From assembly GCA_009703465.1 (NCBI GenBank), contig WLGC01000025.1, positions 1 through 8,594 on the forward strand: a stretch of DNA of 8,594 bases, in the 5' to 3' direction. Under the pieces are notes generated by a model that made no database searches, had not been told where the DNA came from, and saw nothing but the letters and a program-made list of their open reading frames with translations. The translations under genes were made by a program, and so were the position numbers. Numbering within the stretch: position 1 is the stretch's first letter; the number at the start of each line of letters is the position of its first letter. This document shows, in pieces, positions 1 through 7,257 of this stretch. This DNA comes from Actinomycetota bacterium. Lineage in GTDB: Bacteria > Actinomycetota > Actinomycetes > Actinomycetales > Microbacteriaceae.

Positions 1-209
1 GTAACTGCGGCAATAGTGCCGAAATCGAAGCGCTGTTCACCGCCACCAACCTCAGGTCCTTTTGAGATTAAAACAACACCAAACTCTGGTTTTTCTTCGG
101 CAATTAGATCGCCTAGAAGTTTTAGGTATCTCTCTTCAAAAATTCGAAGGGACAGTGGCATGTGCGGTAGCAGCACTGTGCCAAGCGGAAACATTGGAAG
201 CACTGCCAT
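1..209 (-). CDS. Lon N-terminal substrate-binding-domain protein (partial, C-terminus beyond the window edge)
   Basis: Sixty-nine N-terminal residues are visible. They begin MAVLPMFPLGTVLLPHMPLS and continue with LRIFEERY and EFGVVLISKGPEVGGG. The pattern of hydrophobic strand, FPLGxVLLP, then LxIFExRY, then FGVVL is the hallmark of the Lon substrate-binding (LAN/LON) domain. In actinobacteria this domain usually occurs as a stand-alone protein of about 200 residues without the AAA+ ATPase or Ser-Lys protease parts; full-length Lon is the alternative and cannot be excluded because the rest lies outside the window. The expected role is binding unfolded or degron-bearing protein in the cytoplasm, but the precise job of the stand-alone form is not established. 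The ATG at 209 follows GGTGGTGAAA, a usable but weak Shine-Dalgarno; two in-frame GTG codons just upstream are alternatives. The gene diverges from the LysE-type exporter at 313. Confidence 0.8.
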   Translation of the reverse strand, partial: MAVLPMFPLGTVLLPHMPLSLRIFEERYLKLLGDLIAEEKPEFGVVLISKGPEVGGGEQRFDFGTIAAV

Positions 210-225
210 TTTTCACCACCAATAA

Positions 226-231
226 ATAATA
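226..231 (-). promoter_or_regulatory. Candidate -10 element for the Lon-domain gene
   Basis: Read on the minus strand this is TATTAT, one mismatch from the TATAAT consensus, in an AT-rich patch. Initiation about seven bases downstream would leave a 5' leader of roughly ten bases before the ATG at 209. I see no good -35 hexamer at 16-18 bases spacing. The rest of the 103-base divergent gap (210-312) holds nothing else I can support, and no convincing promoter is visible for the plus-strand exporter. Confidence 0.25.
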
Positions 232-312
232 AGTATCTAAATCCTAGGTGCTCTTTATCTCGGTAGCGCTCCCAGATCACTAATCATTTGCCTCTAATGC
301 CATGATTGGTAG

Positions 313-933
313 GTGGAGATTTTTGGCGCAGGGTTTATCGCTGGTTTAGCGTTGGCTATTCCGCTAGGTCCGATGGCAATACTTTTGATTGGCACCACCC
401 TCAAAAGTGGGCGAGGCGTTGGTTCTTTTGGAGCCTTAGCTATGGCCAGCGTTGATGCCTGCTACGCATCTATTGTTTTTGCTTTTGGAAATCTTGTGAT
501 TGCAGCTCTAAGCCAATGGGTTTTCCCATTGAGAATTCTGGGAAGTGTAATTCTGGTGATTATTGCGGCAAAAATTTGGCTTGATTCTAGAAAAACTCTA
601 GAGCTAGAGAATTCTTCTCCTTCACAAGTTGTTCAAACCAAAATACTCACCTATGCAAAATTCTTTGGCCTCACGGTTATCAATCCAGCAACGGCCTTCT
701 ACTTTGTTGGCATAACCCCAAGCGTGAGCGCGCTTAATTCAAGTCAGGGGTTAGCAATTGGCTTTTTGGTTTTTGCCGGCGGAGTATTCTTTGGCTCGCT
801 GATTTGGCAGCTAACCCTCGTGCAAATGGGATCGCTGACTGCAAAATTCACTGATAAGAAAGTACAAAATCAAATTCAACGCTTTGGCGCAATTTTGATA
901 TTGGTACTTGCCGTTGGTCTTTTGCTTATCTAG
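313..933 (+). CDS. LysE/RhtB-family amino-acid or small-metabolite exporter
   Basis: This 206-residue membrane protein has the normal length and layout of the LysE/RhtB (PF01810) family. The first helix carries the family signature GLALAIPLGPMAIL at residues 11-24 (consensus GxxxAxxPGP, here PLGP). A second hydrophobic block with MASVDACYAS follows at about 37-68, and further helices lie at about 72-90, 115-135, 145-170 and 188-206. The conserved Asn-Pro pair of the central region is at 124-125 (VINPATAFYF). The polar stretch 91-110 fits the usual cytoplasmic loop. Members export lysine, arginine, threonine, homoserine lactone and similar compounds by a proton-coupled mechanism; the substrate cannot be read from the sequence. 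The start is a GTG immediately after an in-frame TAG (310-312), so it is the earliest possible start, with no clear Shine-Dalgarno. It stands alone, divergent from the Lon-domain gene and convergent with the EamA transporter. Confidence 0.85.
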   Translation: MEIFGAGFIAGLALAIPLGPMAILLIGTTLKSGRGVGSFGALAMASVDACYASIVFAFGNLVIAALSQWVFPLRILGSVILVIIAAKIWLDSRKTLELENSSPSQVVQTKILTYAKFFGLTVINPATAFYFVGITPSVSALNSSQGLAIGFLVFAGGVFFGSLIWQLTLVQMGSLTAKFTDKKVQNQIQRFGAILILVLAVGLLLI

Positions 934-938
934 ATTTT

Positions 939-960
939 TTAGTGCGTTTTTAGACACTAA
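939..960. repeat. Short inverted repeat between convergent genes
   Basis: TTAGTG (939-944) and CACTAA (955-960) form a perfect six-base inverted repeat with a ten-base loop, in the 23-base gap between the converging LysE and EamA genes. It includes the EamA stop codon. Its position is right for a shared terminator, but the stem is AT-rich and neither strand has a U-tract directly after it, so intrinsic termination would be weak. Confidence 0.3.
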
Positions 961-1844
961 TCCAGCAATCGAGGTTGTACCGGTAGTTCTTTAGATGACT
1001 TTGTCGGCCATTCAACAATCAACATTGCGGCCACCATTATTAGGCCACCCATTACAGTCTTAAAGCCAAGGATCTCTTGACCTACAAGAACAGCAATTAC
1101 CGCAGTCCAAAGCACCTCGGTGGTGAGGAAGATTGCCACCCTTGATGGATCCATGATTGCCTGGGCCCAGGTTTGCACCAAGAAGGCCAGTGCGGTTGAG
1201 AACACTGCGGTGAAGATAACGGCGAACCAACCATTTCCATCAACTGGGGCTTGGTAACCACCATCAAGAAGTGCACCAACCCAGCTAATCATCGCAACAA
1301 CGGCAAGTTGGATCAGGGTTAGGGCATAAGCGTCTTTACCTGGGCTCCAAACGCTTAGACCTACGATGTGACCGGCAAAAAGTACAGCACATAAAACAAT
1401 CCAGAGTTGGTTTACATCAACACTAAATCCATTCAGTGTCAAAACACCTAGAGCGACAAAAGCCATCACCGTACCGATGATGAGTTGTTTGTTGACCTTG
1501 TTGCCAAACATCATCCAGCCCAGTAGCGGGGTAAGAACAACATAGAGACCTGTGATGAAACCAGTAATGGCCGCGGTAGTAAGTTCAAGACCAATGGTCT
1601 GAGTAATGTAGCCACCAGCAAGAAGAATTCCAAGCAGAATTCCGTGCTTCAAAAGTTTTGCGTCGATAGCGCGAAGAACACGTGGCCTAAATGCAATCAT
1701 GACTAAAACAGCTAGGGTAAATCGGCTCGCTAGAAAGTCATAGAAAGGCTGGTTTGCAATTGCATCCTTCATTAGAACGAAGGCTGCTCCCCAGGTAATT
1801 GCTACCCCGAGCATAGAAATAGAGGCAAGTGTTGTTTTGTTCAT
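957..1844 (-). CDS. EamA-domain drug/metabolite transporter (DMT superfamily)
   Basis: The 295-residue protein has about ten predicted helices arranged as two EamA (PF00892) repeats, roughly residues 9-137 and 148-278, the standard size for the family. The first repeat begins with TWGAAFVLMKDAI, a typical DMT opening with Trp-Gly and a lysine in helix 1. It ends with TAAITGFITGLYVVLTPLLG, the conserved helix 3-4 region. The second repeat closes with STALAFLVQTWAQ and VAIFLTTEVLWTAVIA, also typical. Relatives move amino acids, purines or other small metabolites across the cytoplasmic membrane; the substrate is not predictable here. The ATG at 1844 follows AGGCTGGCAGG, where the upstream AGG is about eight bases from the start. 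Only 23 bases separate it from the SDR gene, so it is probably the last gene of the glnR-ppk1 operon. The C-terminal 15-20 residues are hydrophilic. Confidence 0.85.
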   Translation of the reverse strand: MNKTTLASISMLGVAITWGAAFVLMKDAIANQPFYDFLASRFTLAVLVMIAFRPRVLRAIDAKLLKHGILLGILLAGGYITQTIGLELTTAAITGFITGLYVVLTPLLGWMMFGNKVNKQLIIGTVMAFVALGVLTLNGFSVDVNQLWIVLCAVLFAGHIVGLSVWSPGKDAYALTLIQLAVVAMISWVGALLDGGYQAPVDGNGWFAVIFTAVFSTALAFLVQTWAQAIMDPSRVAIFLTTEVLWTAVIAVLVGQEILGFKTVMGGLIMVAAMLIVEWPTKSSKELPVQPRLLD

Positions 1845-1867
1845 CCTGCCAGCCTAACTGAGTGGCG

Positions 1868-3382
1868 CTAGCGTTTTTTTGCGAAGGCTACGTTCTTTGC
1901 CATTGATGGGAAAACAAGTCCGTGCATCGGCCAAACAGACCACCAGTAGGCATGTCCGAGAAGTCCTTTGGGAGCATAGGTTGCAGTTTGGGTAACTATG
2001 GTGCCGTTGGAATTGGTATCTTTTTCCAAAGAAAATTCCAACCAGGCAAGACCCGGCATTTTCATCTCAGCGCGAAGACGTAAAAGTTTTGGTCTTTCAA
2101 TTTCTTCAACTCGCCAGAAATCTAGAGCGTCTCCAACTTGAAGGTGAATTGCGTCACGACGACCTCTGCGAAGACCAACGCCACCAAAAATCTTGTCGAT
2201 GAAACCGCGAACCTCCCAGGCCCAGGTGGCAAGTGAGTATCCGTTTTCTCCACCGATAGCTTCGACTCTCTTCCAAACCTCTTCAATGCCGTCTGGCGAG
2301 TTGACCACCCGAACGTCCTTATAAAGTGAGCCTCCGGCCCAGTCTGGATCTGTCGGAAGTGGTTCTGATGGAGTGCCAGGCATTGAGGCATCGGTCCAGC
2401 GAGTAACCACGCTGGCTTCTTTAATTTTTGTCAGGGCAAGTTGAACAGCTTTTTTGAACGGTGTCAGGCCGTCAGCCGGATCTGGAATCAAAGATCTAAT
2501 CTTGTCCTCTGCTGCAACAACTTCATTTCTAAGACTTATTACCAATCGTTTTGCCAAAGTGTAGGGAACTGGAGTTACCAGTCCTACCCAACCGCTGGAG
2601 AGCCTTGGCGTAAGTACTGGAACTGGAATGATGATGCGTCTAGGTAAACCGGCAGCCTCGGCATACTGCTGCATCATTTCTTTATAGGTGAAAATCTCTG
2701 GACCACCGATGTCAAATACTCCTGATACTTCAGGCTTCAGACTTGAGGAGCCAACCAGATAGCGTAATACGTCTCTTACTGCGATGGGTTGAATTCTCAC
2801 ATTCACCCATTTAGGAACTGTCATGATTGGCAGACGCTCTGTCAGATAGCGCAGCATTTCAAAAGAAGCTGAACCTGATCCAATAACAACTCCGGCTCGA
2901 AGCTCAATTGTTGGCACACCGGATGCTCTTAGAATCTCACCGGTTTCAGCTCTTGCTTGCAGGTGCGGAGACATAACCTCGTTTGGTGCAATGATTCCGC
3001 CAAGATAAACGATTCTTTGAACCTTTGCTGTTTTTGCAGCCTCGCCAAAACCCACTGCCATTTCACGTTCTTCGTTTTCAAAGTCATCCTTAGACATCAA
3101 AGCGTGAAGAAGGTAATAGGCAACATCAACTCCGGACATTGCTTTACTTAGAACCTCAGGGTCATGAGCATCACCCTCGCTAAGTTCAACCTGATCAATC
3201 CACGGGTGGTCTTTCAGACGATCGGCATTTCTGGCAAGAACTCGAACCCGATTTCCATGCTTTAGTAGCTCAACTACAAGTCGGCCGCCAATGTAGCCGG
3301 TAGCGCCGGTGACTAGGCAAAGAGCTGGTTTGCCAGCATCATTTTTTAGAAGCGGTAAGCCTTGGGAAACGGATTGATCCAT
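1868..3382 (-). CDS. Atypical SDR (NAD(P)-binding Rossmann) protein with C-terminal DUF2867 domain
   Basis: I choose the ATG at 3382, giving 504 residues. A longer form from a TTG at 3415 would overlap the preceding gene by 29 bases and add residues outside the domain, whereas the ATG leaves a 4-base gap with AGGG just upstream. Residues 22-34 (CLVTGATGYIGGR) are the GxxGxxG dinucleotide-binding loop. VRVLAR at 46-51 follows the second strand, and GDAHDPEVL at 70-78 fits the adenine pocket region. YLGG occurs at 127-130 instead of an active-site YxxxK, so this is an atypical SDR that may bind NAD(P) without classic dehydrogenase chemistry. From about 348 to the end the sequence resembles DUF2867 (PF11066), rich in Trp and ending in a hydrophobic YWWSVWPMHGLVF block that may touch the membrane. 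The architecture resembles E. coli YbjT. The substrate is unknown. It lies in a tight minus-strand series downstream of ppk1 and mutT1. Confidence 0.8.
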   Translation of the reverse strand: MDQSVSQGLPLLKNDAGKPALCLVTGATGYIGGRLVVELLKHGNRVRVLARNADRLKDHPWIDQVELSEGDAHDPEVLSKAMSGVDVAYYLLHALMSKDDFENEEREMAVGFGEAAKTAKVQRIVYLGGIIAPNEVMSPHLQARAETGEILRASGVPTIELRAGVVIGSGSASFEMLRYLTERLPIMTVPKWVNVRIQPIAVRDVLRYLVGSSSLKPEVSGVFDIGGPEIFTYKEMMQQYAEAAGLPRRIIIPVPVLTPRLSSGWVGLVTPVPYTLAKRLVISLRNEVVAAEDKIRSLIPDPADGLTPFKKAVQLALTKIKEASVVTRWTDASMPGTPSEPLPTDPDWAGGSLYKDVRVVNSPDGIEEVWKRVEAIGGENGYSLATWAWEVRGFIDKIFGGVGLRRGRRDAIHLQVGDALDFWRVEEIERPKLLRLRAEMKMPGLAWLEFSLEKDTNSNGTIVTQTATYAPKGLLGHAYWWSVWPMHGLVFPSMAKNVAFAKKR

Positions 3383-3386
3383 GACC

Positions 3387-4331
3387 CTAGAGTAAACCCC
3401 AACGCTCAACGGCAACTACTTTTTTGCGTTTTTTGTCTGCGTTTACAGCAAGATGTAAAACTACAAACTCGGCAGGTTTTAGATCTGCGGCGGCTTCAAT
3501 TTCTTTGGCCTGCTCTTTACTTGCTAATTGAGCCAATTCACTCAAGATTGTTGGCAGTGCTGGACGATGTGAACAAAGAACGGCTGACTTACCCTCATCA
3601 ATAATGTCTTTGACTACATTGCGGGTCCGCTTCGGCCCCTTTTTGTTTCCGTTTTCACTCAGCTGCGAACGTTCGATAATCGGTAAATTCATTTTTTTGG
3701 CATAGGGCTGCACGGTATTGAAACACCTTACCCAGGGGCTTGAGGTAACCCGCTTTGGGCCAAAAGCTCCCAGCAGAGGAATTAGTTTTTTGGCTTGCTT
3801 AGTGCCTTCATCAAGCAGGGGACGTTTTCCGTCATCGACTATGTAGCCCTTATGCCATTCGTCACGGGTCATCGCCTTGGCATGTCGAAGCACAATCAGC
3901 GAATTGGTTTTCAGCTGATGCTTCTTTTCTAAATCTAAGAGCGCATCCAGAACTTCGTTATCAAATTTGTAGGAAAGAAGCTCATGAGCTTTTTCTGGAG
4001 TAACCCAATCAACCTTGGCTACTTCCTCGGATGGCTTGAAGTTTGATTTAGCTAGAGTTTTATCGCTTACCCTGGCAGCCCAGTAGTGAACTTCTTTGTC
4101 TTCACCGGTTGGCACTGTGTAGTGGGCAGTTGGCAAAGGGATGCCCAGACGTATCTTAAGACCGGTTTCTTCGTAGACTTCTCGAACAGCGGCCTCGGGA
4201 AAAGTTTCACCTGGGTCAACTTTTCCTTTTGGAAAAGACCAATCCTGGTGTCGACTTCTGTGAATCAGTGCAACTAAGAGTTTGCCCTTTTCCTCACGCC
4301 ACAAGAGTGCGCCGGCTGCGTAAATTGTCAT
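3387..4331 (-). CDS. mutT1: MutT1-like NUDIX hydrolase fused to a histidine phosphatase domain
   Basis: The 314-residue protein has two domains. Residues about 1-135 are NUDIX, with a perfect box GX5EX7REUXEEXGU at 36-58 (G36, E42, R50-E51, E54-E55, G57). Residues about 143-314 are a histidine phosphatase, with VLRHA (R149, H150), SSPWVRCFNT at 197-206, and the second histidine in CSHRPALP (H255). Mycobacterial MutT1 has the same architecture and nearly the same length. There it hydrolyses 8-oxo-(d)GTP and dinucleoside polyphosphates, and its gene lies beside ppk1 as it does here. The likely role is cytoplasmic sanitation of oxidised nucleotides or turnover of polyphosphorylated nucleotides. 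The ATG shares one base with the ppk1 stop (TAATG) and has no good Shine-Dalgarno, so translational coupling to ppk1 is expected. The symbol rests on architecture and synteny; substrate preference could differ. Confidence 0.85.
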   Translation of the reverse strand: MTIYAAGALLWREEKGKLLVALIHRSRHQDWSFPKGKVDPGETFPEAAVREVYEETGLKIRLGIPLPTAHYTVPTGEDKEVHYWAARVSDKTLAKSNFKPSEEVAKVDWVTPEKAHELLSYKFDNEVLDALLDLEKKHQLKTNSLIVLRHAKAMTRDEWHKGYIVDDGKRPLLDEGTKQAKKLIPLLGAFGPKRVTSSPWVRCFNTVQPYAKKMNLPIIERSQLSENGNKKGPKRTRNVVKDIIDEGKSAVLCSHRPALPTILSELAQLASKEQAKEIEAAADLKPAEFVVLHLAVNADKKRKKVVAVERWGLL

Positions 4332-6460
4332 TAGCTACGCGAATTTCTTTTACTGTAAATTTCATTCATTATGAAATCTTGGAAATCGGTTAGGTAATCA
4401 CCAGTGGCATTTTTTTGGTGGCGATTCCAAGTACCTTCAGAGTCAAGATGCCAAGAAGCAACCTTGTTACTCATGGCTAATTCAAAGATTGAATTGAGTT
4501 CACGTATGTGATCCGGCTGCGATATTCTAACCAGTGCCTCAACACGCCTGTCTAGGTTGCGGTGCATCATGTCCGCTGAGCCTATGAAAACCGCAGGGTC
4601 GCCACCGCCTAGGAAACTGAAAATTCTTGAGTGCTCAAGGTATCTTCCAAGAATTGAGCGCACCTCAATGTTTTCACTCAAGCCAGCAACTCCTGGCTTT
4701 AGCGCGCACATACCTCGAACCAGAATCTCAACCCTTACCCCGGCGTTGGAGGCTTTATAAAGTGAGTCAATGATTTGCTCATCAACCAGCGAATTGACCT
4801 TTATGCGAATAAGGGCATCCTTGCCAGCTTTTTTGTGAGCAATCTCCCTTTCAATTCTTTCGGTCAAGCCCTCTCGCACACCAACTGGAGAAACCATTAG
4901 AGATTTGAATTCGGTCTCTGGTGCGTAGCCCGATAGTTGATTGAAGAGTTTGGTTAGATCTTCTCCGACAGATTCGCGGGCAGTTAGCAAACCGTAGTCC
5001 TCGTAGTAGCGGGCTGTTTTTGGGTTGTAGTTACCGGTACCAATGTGGCAGTAGCGGCGAAGCTGGCCACCTTCTTGACGAATTACCAGGGCTAACTTGC
5101 AGTGGGTCTTGAGGCCAACAATTCCATAAACCACGTGCACACCAGATTGCTCAAGCTTTCGCGCCCAGGCGATGTTGTTTTGCTCATCAAAGCGGGCCTT
5201 GATTTCAACTAGCGCTAGCACCTGCTTGCCTGCTTCAGCAGCAGCGATTAGTGCATCAACAATCGGTGAGTCTCCTGATGTTCGATACAAAGTTTGCTTG
5301 ATTGCCAAAACTTTTGGATCTGCAGCTGCCTGCTCAACAAATGCCTGAACTGATGTTGAAAAAGATTCGTATGGGTGGTGCATCAAGATATCGCGCTGTC
5401 TCATCGCCGAAAAAATACTGACATCTTTATCTTCAACCGGCTGCAGGTAGCGGTTTGTGATAACCGGGTGTTTTGGATAGCGAAGATCAGTTCTCTTAAT
5501 TGATGAAATTTCAAATAGACCGGTTAGGTCAAGTGGCGAAGGAAGACTATAAACATCCTCTTCACTGATGTCCAATTCCCTGATGAGAAGTTCCAAAACT
5601 TCTGGATTGATATCGTTTGCAACCTCTAGTCTTACCGGTGGACCAAAGCGTCGGCGAAGCAGTTCTTTCTCAAGCGCCAGTAGAAGGTTCTCGCCCTCTT
5701 CCTCGTCAACTTCCAGGTCTTCATTTCGGGTGACCCTAAAGGTGTGCTGCTGCAGCACCTCCATGCCGGGAAATAGTGAGTCAATGAATTCGCCCATGAT
5801 GTCTTCAAGTGGCACAAAGCGGGTGTCTTGAATATTTTCATAGCCTGGAATTCTGACGAACCTTGGCAGTAGTGGCGGCACCTTTACACGCGCAAAGTGC
5901 TCTTTATCTGAGTCAAGATTTTTTAGAACAACTGCAAGATTTAGAGAAAGACCTGAAATGTATGGAAACGGGTGGGCTGGGTCAACGGCAAGCGGGGTAA
6001 GAACTGGAAAAATTTGATCTTTGAAATAGGCGTGCAGTGAGGCACGTTCTGATTCTTCTAGGCTGGCCCAGCGCACAATTCGAATTCCACTGTCTTTTAG
6101 CGCCGGCTTGATGCTGTCAATAAAGAGTCTTGAGTGTCGTTCCTGAAGACGATGTGCCTCTTGGCTGATTTGGCTAAGAACCTCTTGGGGTGACAAACCT
6201 GAGCTTGAGGTAACCGCTAGACCGGTAGCGATTCTTCGCTTCAAACCAGCAACACGAACCATGAAAAATTCATCAAGGTTGGCAGCAAAAATTGCTAGGA
6301 AATTCACTCTTTCTAAGAGGTGCAGATTTGGGTCTTCAGCCAATTCCAAGACGCGCTGATTGAAAGCAAGCCAACTTAGCTCTCGATCTAGGTAGCGATT
6401 TGGCTCTAATTCGTTGCCAAAATCAGGCAACGAGATAGCCATGGTTTCTTCGGAGGACAT
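4331..6460 (-). CDS. ppk1: Polyphosphate kinase 1
   Basis: The 709-residue protein matches PPK1 over its whole length (E. coli 688). In order: an N-domain with [20 protein letters not shown] at 22-41 and the NLDEFFMVR element at 61-69; a head domain with [19 protein letters not shown] at 151-169; then two phospholipase-D-like catalytic domains. H453 in [10 protein letters not shown] and H472 in [10 protein letters not shown] match the E. coli autophosphorylated pair (H435 and H454), and EHSRI around H610 matches the third conserved histidine. PPK1 reversibly transfers the gamma phosphate of ATP onto polyphosphate, linked to phosphate storage and stress survival, and is often membrane-associated. 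The ATG at 6460 has AGGA seven bases upstream, inside a small hairpin. M7 is a possible alternative start but lacks a better site. It lies 51 bases after glnR and overlaps mutT1 by one base, implying one transcript. Confidence 0.97.
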   Translation of the reverse strand: MSSEETMAISLPDFGNELEPNRYLDRELSWLAFNQRVLELAEDPNLHLLERVNFLAIFAANLDEFFMVRVAGLKRRIATGLAVTSSSGLSPQEVLSQISQEAHRLQERHSRLFIDSIKPALKDSGIRIVRWASLEESERASLHAYFKDQIFPVLTPLAVDPAHPFPYISGLSLNLAVVLKNLDSDKEHFARVKVPPLLPRFVRIPGYENIQDTRFVPLEDIMGEFIDSLFPGMEVLQQHTFRVTRNEDLEVDEEEGENLLLALEKELLRRRFGPPVRLEVANDINPEVLELLIRELDISEEDVYSLPSPLDLTGLFEISSIKRTDLRYPKHPVITNRYLQPVEDKDVSIFSAMRQRDILMHHPYESFSTSVQAFVEQAAADPKVLAIKQTLYRTSGDSPIVDALIAAAEAGKQVLALVEIKARFDEQNNIAWARKLEQSGVHVVYGIVGLKTHCKLALVIRQEGGQLRRYCHIGTGNYNPKTARYYEDYGLLTARESVGEDLTKLFNQLSGYAPETEFKSLMVSPVGVREGLTERIEREIAHKKAGKDALIRIKVNSLVDEQIIDSLYKASNAGVRVEILVRGMCALKPGVAGLSENIEVRSILGRYLEHSRIFSFLGGGDPAVFIGSADMMHRNLDRRVEALVRISQPDHIRELNSIFELAMSNKVASWHLDSEGTWNRHQKNATGDYLTDFQDFIMNEIYSKRNSRS

Positions 6461-6468
6461 CCTTCAAT

Positions 6469-6483
6469 CCTGCCACGAGCAGG
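6469..6483 (-). promoter_or_regulatory. Hairpin overlapping the ppk1 ribosome binding site
   Basis: On the minus strand CCTGC, a five-base loop TCGTG and GCAGG form a GC-rich five-base-pair stem. The last two or three bases of the stem belong to the AGGA Shine-Dalgarno seven bases before the ppk1 ATG, so folding would partly hide it. The stem is short and could be chance. Its placement, directly over the only plausible ribosome site of ppk1, is what makes it worth recording. Confidence 0.35.
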
Positions 6484-6509
6484 TTGCCTCTGGATAGACG
6501 CAGTTTTAA

Positions 6510-6525
6510 CGCTAGGTTGCTAGCG
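6510..6525 (-). terminator. Perfect 6-bp hairpin over the glnR stop codon (weak terminator or processing stem)
   Basis: On the minus strand CGCTAG, loop CAAC and CTAGCG form a perfect six-base-pair stem with a tight four-base loop; the glnR stop TAG lies inside it. The following bases are TTAAAAC rather than a run of U, so it is at best a weak intrinsic terminator or attenuator. It could instead be a 3'-end-protecting or processing stem that sets different levels of glnR and ppk1 from one transcript. Confidence 0.4.
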
Positions 6526-7189
6526 ATTCCTGGTTTTCATCAGTGTTAAAGCGGTATCCGACGTTTCGAACGGTACCAATTAGAGACTCATAATCTCCAA
6601 GTTTGGCTCTTAGCCTTCGAATGTGTACATCCACGGTCCTGGTTCCACCAAAGTAGTCATAACCCCAGACCTCGCTCAAGAGCTGATCCCTAGTAAAAAC
6701 TCGGCCGGTGTGCTGTGCCAAGAATCTCAACAATTCAAATTCTTTGAATGTTAGATCCAATGTGCGACCGGAAACTTTTGCGCTGTAGCTCGCCTCATCA
6801 ATCACAATTCCCGATGCGTGTATCTGATTGCTTCGCTCAAATTGATTTGCTTTACCAATTGCCATTCGAATTCGCGCATCCAGTTCACCTGGGCCGGCGC
6901 CCTCTAGGACAATATCGCTGGCGCCCCAATCAGAACTAATTGCCGCTAGACCGCCCTCGGTCACCACCACAATCAAAGGAGCACCGATACCGGTGGCAAC
7001 AAGAATTTTGGCTAAGGATTTTGCAGCGGCTAGATCTTGACGCGCATCTAGAAAAATTAGGTCATGGCCTGGTGCATTGACTAGGTTGGCGGGCTCCGCG
7101 GGAATCTGGCGAACCCGATGGCTTAGCAGTCCAAGCGCAGGCAATACCTGCTTATCAGCCGTAGCTGAAAGAACCAGAATTTGAGCCAT
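6512..7189 (-). CDS. glnR: GlnR-type orphan OmpR-family nitrogen regulator
   Basis: The 225-residue protein has a receiver-like domain (about 1-112) and an OmpR/PhoB winged helix (about 129-215). It shares features specific to actinobacterial Gln[14 protein letters not shown] at 15-27, [20 protein letters not shown] at 72-91, and a DNA-binding half with [40 protein letters not shown] and [13 protein letters not shown]. The phosphoacceptor-position Asp is kept (D48), but the N-terminal acidic pair and the conserved lysine of true receivers are absent, as known for GlnR, which works as a phosphorylation-independent dimer. Compared with Streptomyces GlnR (about 267 residues) the long C-terminal tail is missing. 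GlnR controls ammonium assimilation genes such as glnA and amtB. GGAGA six bases before the ATG gives a good start. No sensor kinase gene is adjacent. It is divergent from the 87-residue membrane protein and heads the ppk1 operon. Confidence 0.92.
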   Translation of the reverse strand: MAQILVLSATADKQVLPALGLLSHRVRQIPAEPANLVNAPGHDLIFLDARQDLAAAKSLAKILVATGIGAPLIVVVTEGGLAAISSDWGASDIVLEGAGPGELDARIRMAIGKANQFERSNQIHASGIVIDEASYSAKVSGRTLDLTFKEFELLRFLAQHTGRVFTRDQLLSEVWGYDYFGGTRTVDVHIRRLRAKLGDYESLIGTVRNVGYRFNTDENQESLAT

Positions 7190-7194
7190 TCAAA

Positions 7195-7199
7195 TCTCC
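7195..7199 (-). promoter_or_regulatory. glnR ribosome binding site
   Basis: GGAGA on the minus strand, with GGAG six bases before the ATG at 7189. It is the strongest Shine-Dalgarno in the window and fixes the glnR start. Confidence 0.7.
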
Positions 7200-7209
7200 A
7201 TACGCTTGG

Positions 7210-7220
7210 CTAAAGTTTAG
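7210..7220. promoter_or_regulatory. Palindromic overlapping divergent -10 region between glnR and the plus-strand cluster
   Basis: CTAAA-G-TTTAG is a perfect palindrome around one base, near the middle of the 68-base divergent gap. Read on the minus strand it contains TAAACT (7219-7214), which as a -10 element would give an 18-base leader for glnR, matching its Shine-Dalgarno. Read on the plus strand it contains TAAAGT (7211-7216); a -35-like TTCAAA lies 16 bases upstream at 7189-7194, overlapping the glnR start codon. The two promoters would then exclude each other. No clear -35 is seen for glnR and no GlnR box was recognised. The assignment is inference from spacing. Confidence 0.35.
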
Positions 7221-7257
7221 TCCGTGATTCCAGCGGGGGTTAGGGCATGATTGCTTT

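Noticed and set aside
1866..1873. Eight-base palindrome CGCTAGCG at the SDR gene stop
   Set aside because: It has no loop and no U-tract in the direction of transcription, so it cannot act as a terminator; likely chance, although it resembles the stem at the glnR stop.
2122..2391. Minus-strand frame of 89 codons inside the SDR/DUF2867 gene
   Set aside because: It lies entirely within a well-supported gene in a different frame and has no recognisable motif.
3383..3415. TTG start at 3415 for the SDR/DUF2867 gene, adding 11 residues
   Set aside because: It overlaps the mutT1-like gene by 29 bases and adds residues with no domain match; the ATG at 3382 gives a 4-base gap and has AGGG upstream.
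5209..5218. Ten-base palindrome CTAGCGCTAG
   Set aside because: It lies within the ppk1 coding sequence and encodes ordinary Leu-Ala residues; no spacing or context suggests a binding site.
5568..5831. Plus-strand open frame of 87 codons
   Set aside because: It is antisense to ppk1, serine-rich low-complexity and without a family match; it is a shadow of the acidic ppk1 codons.
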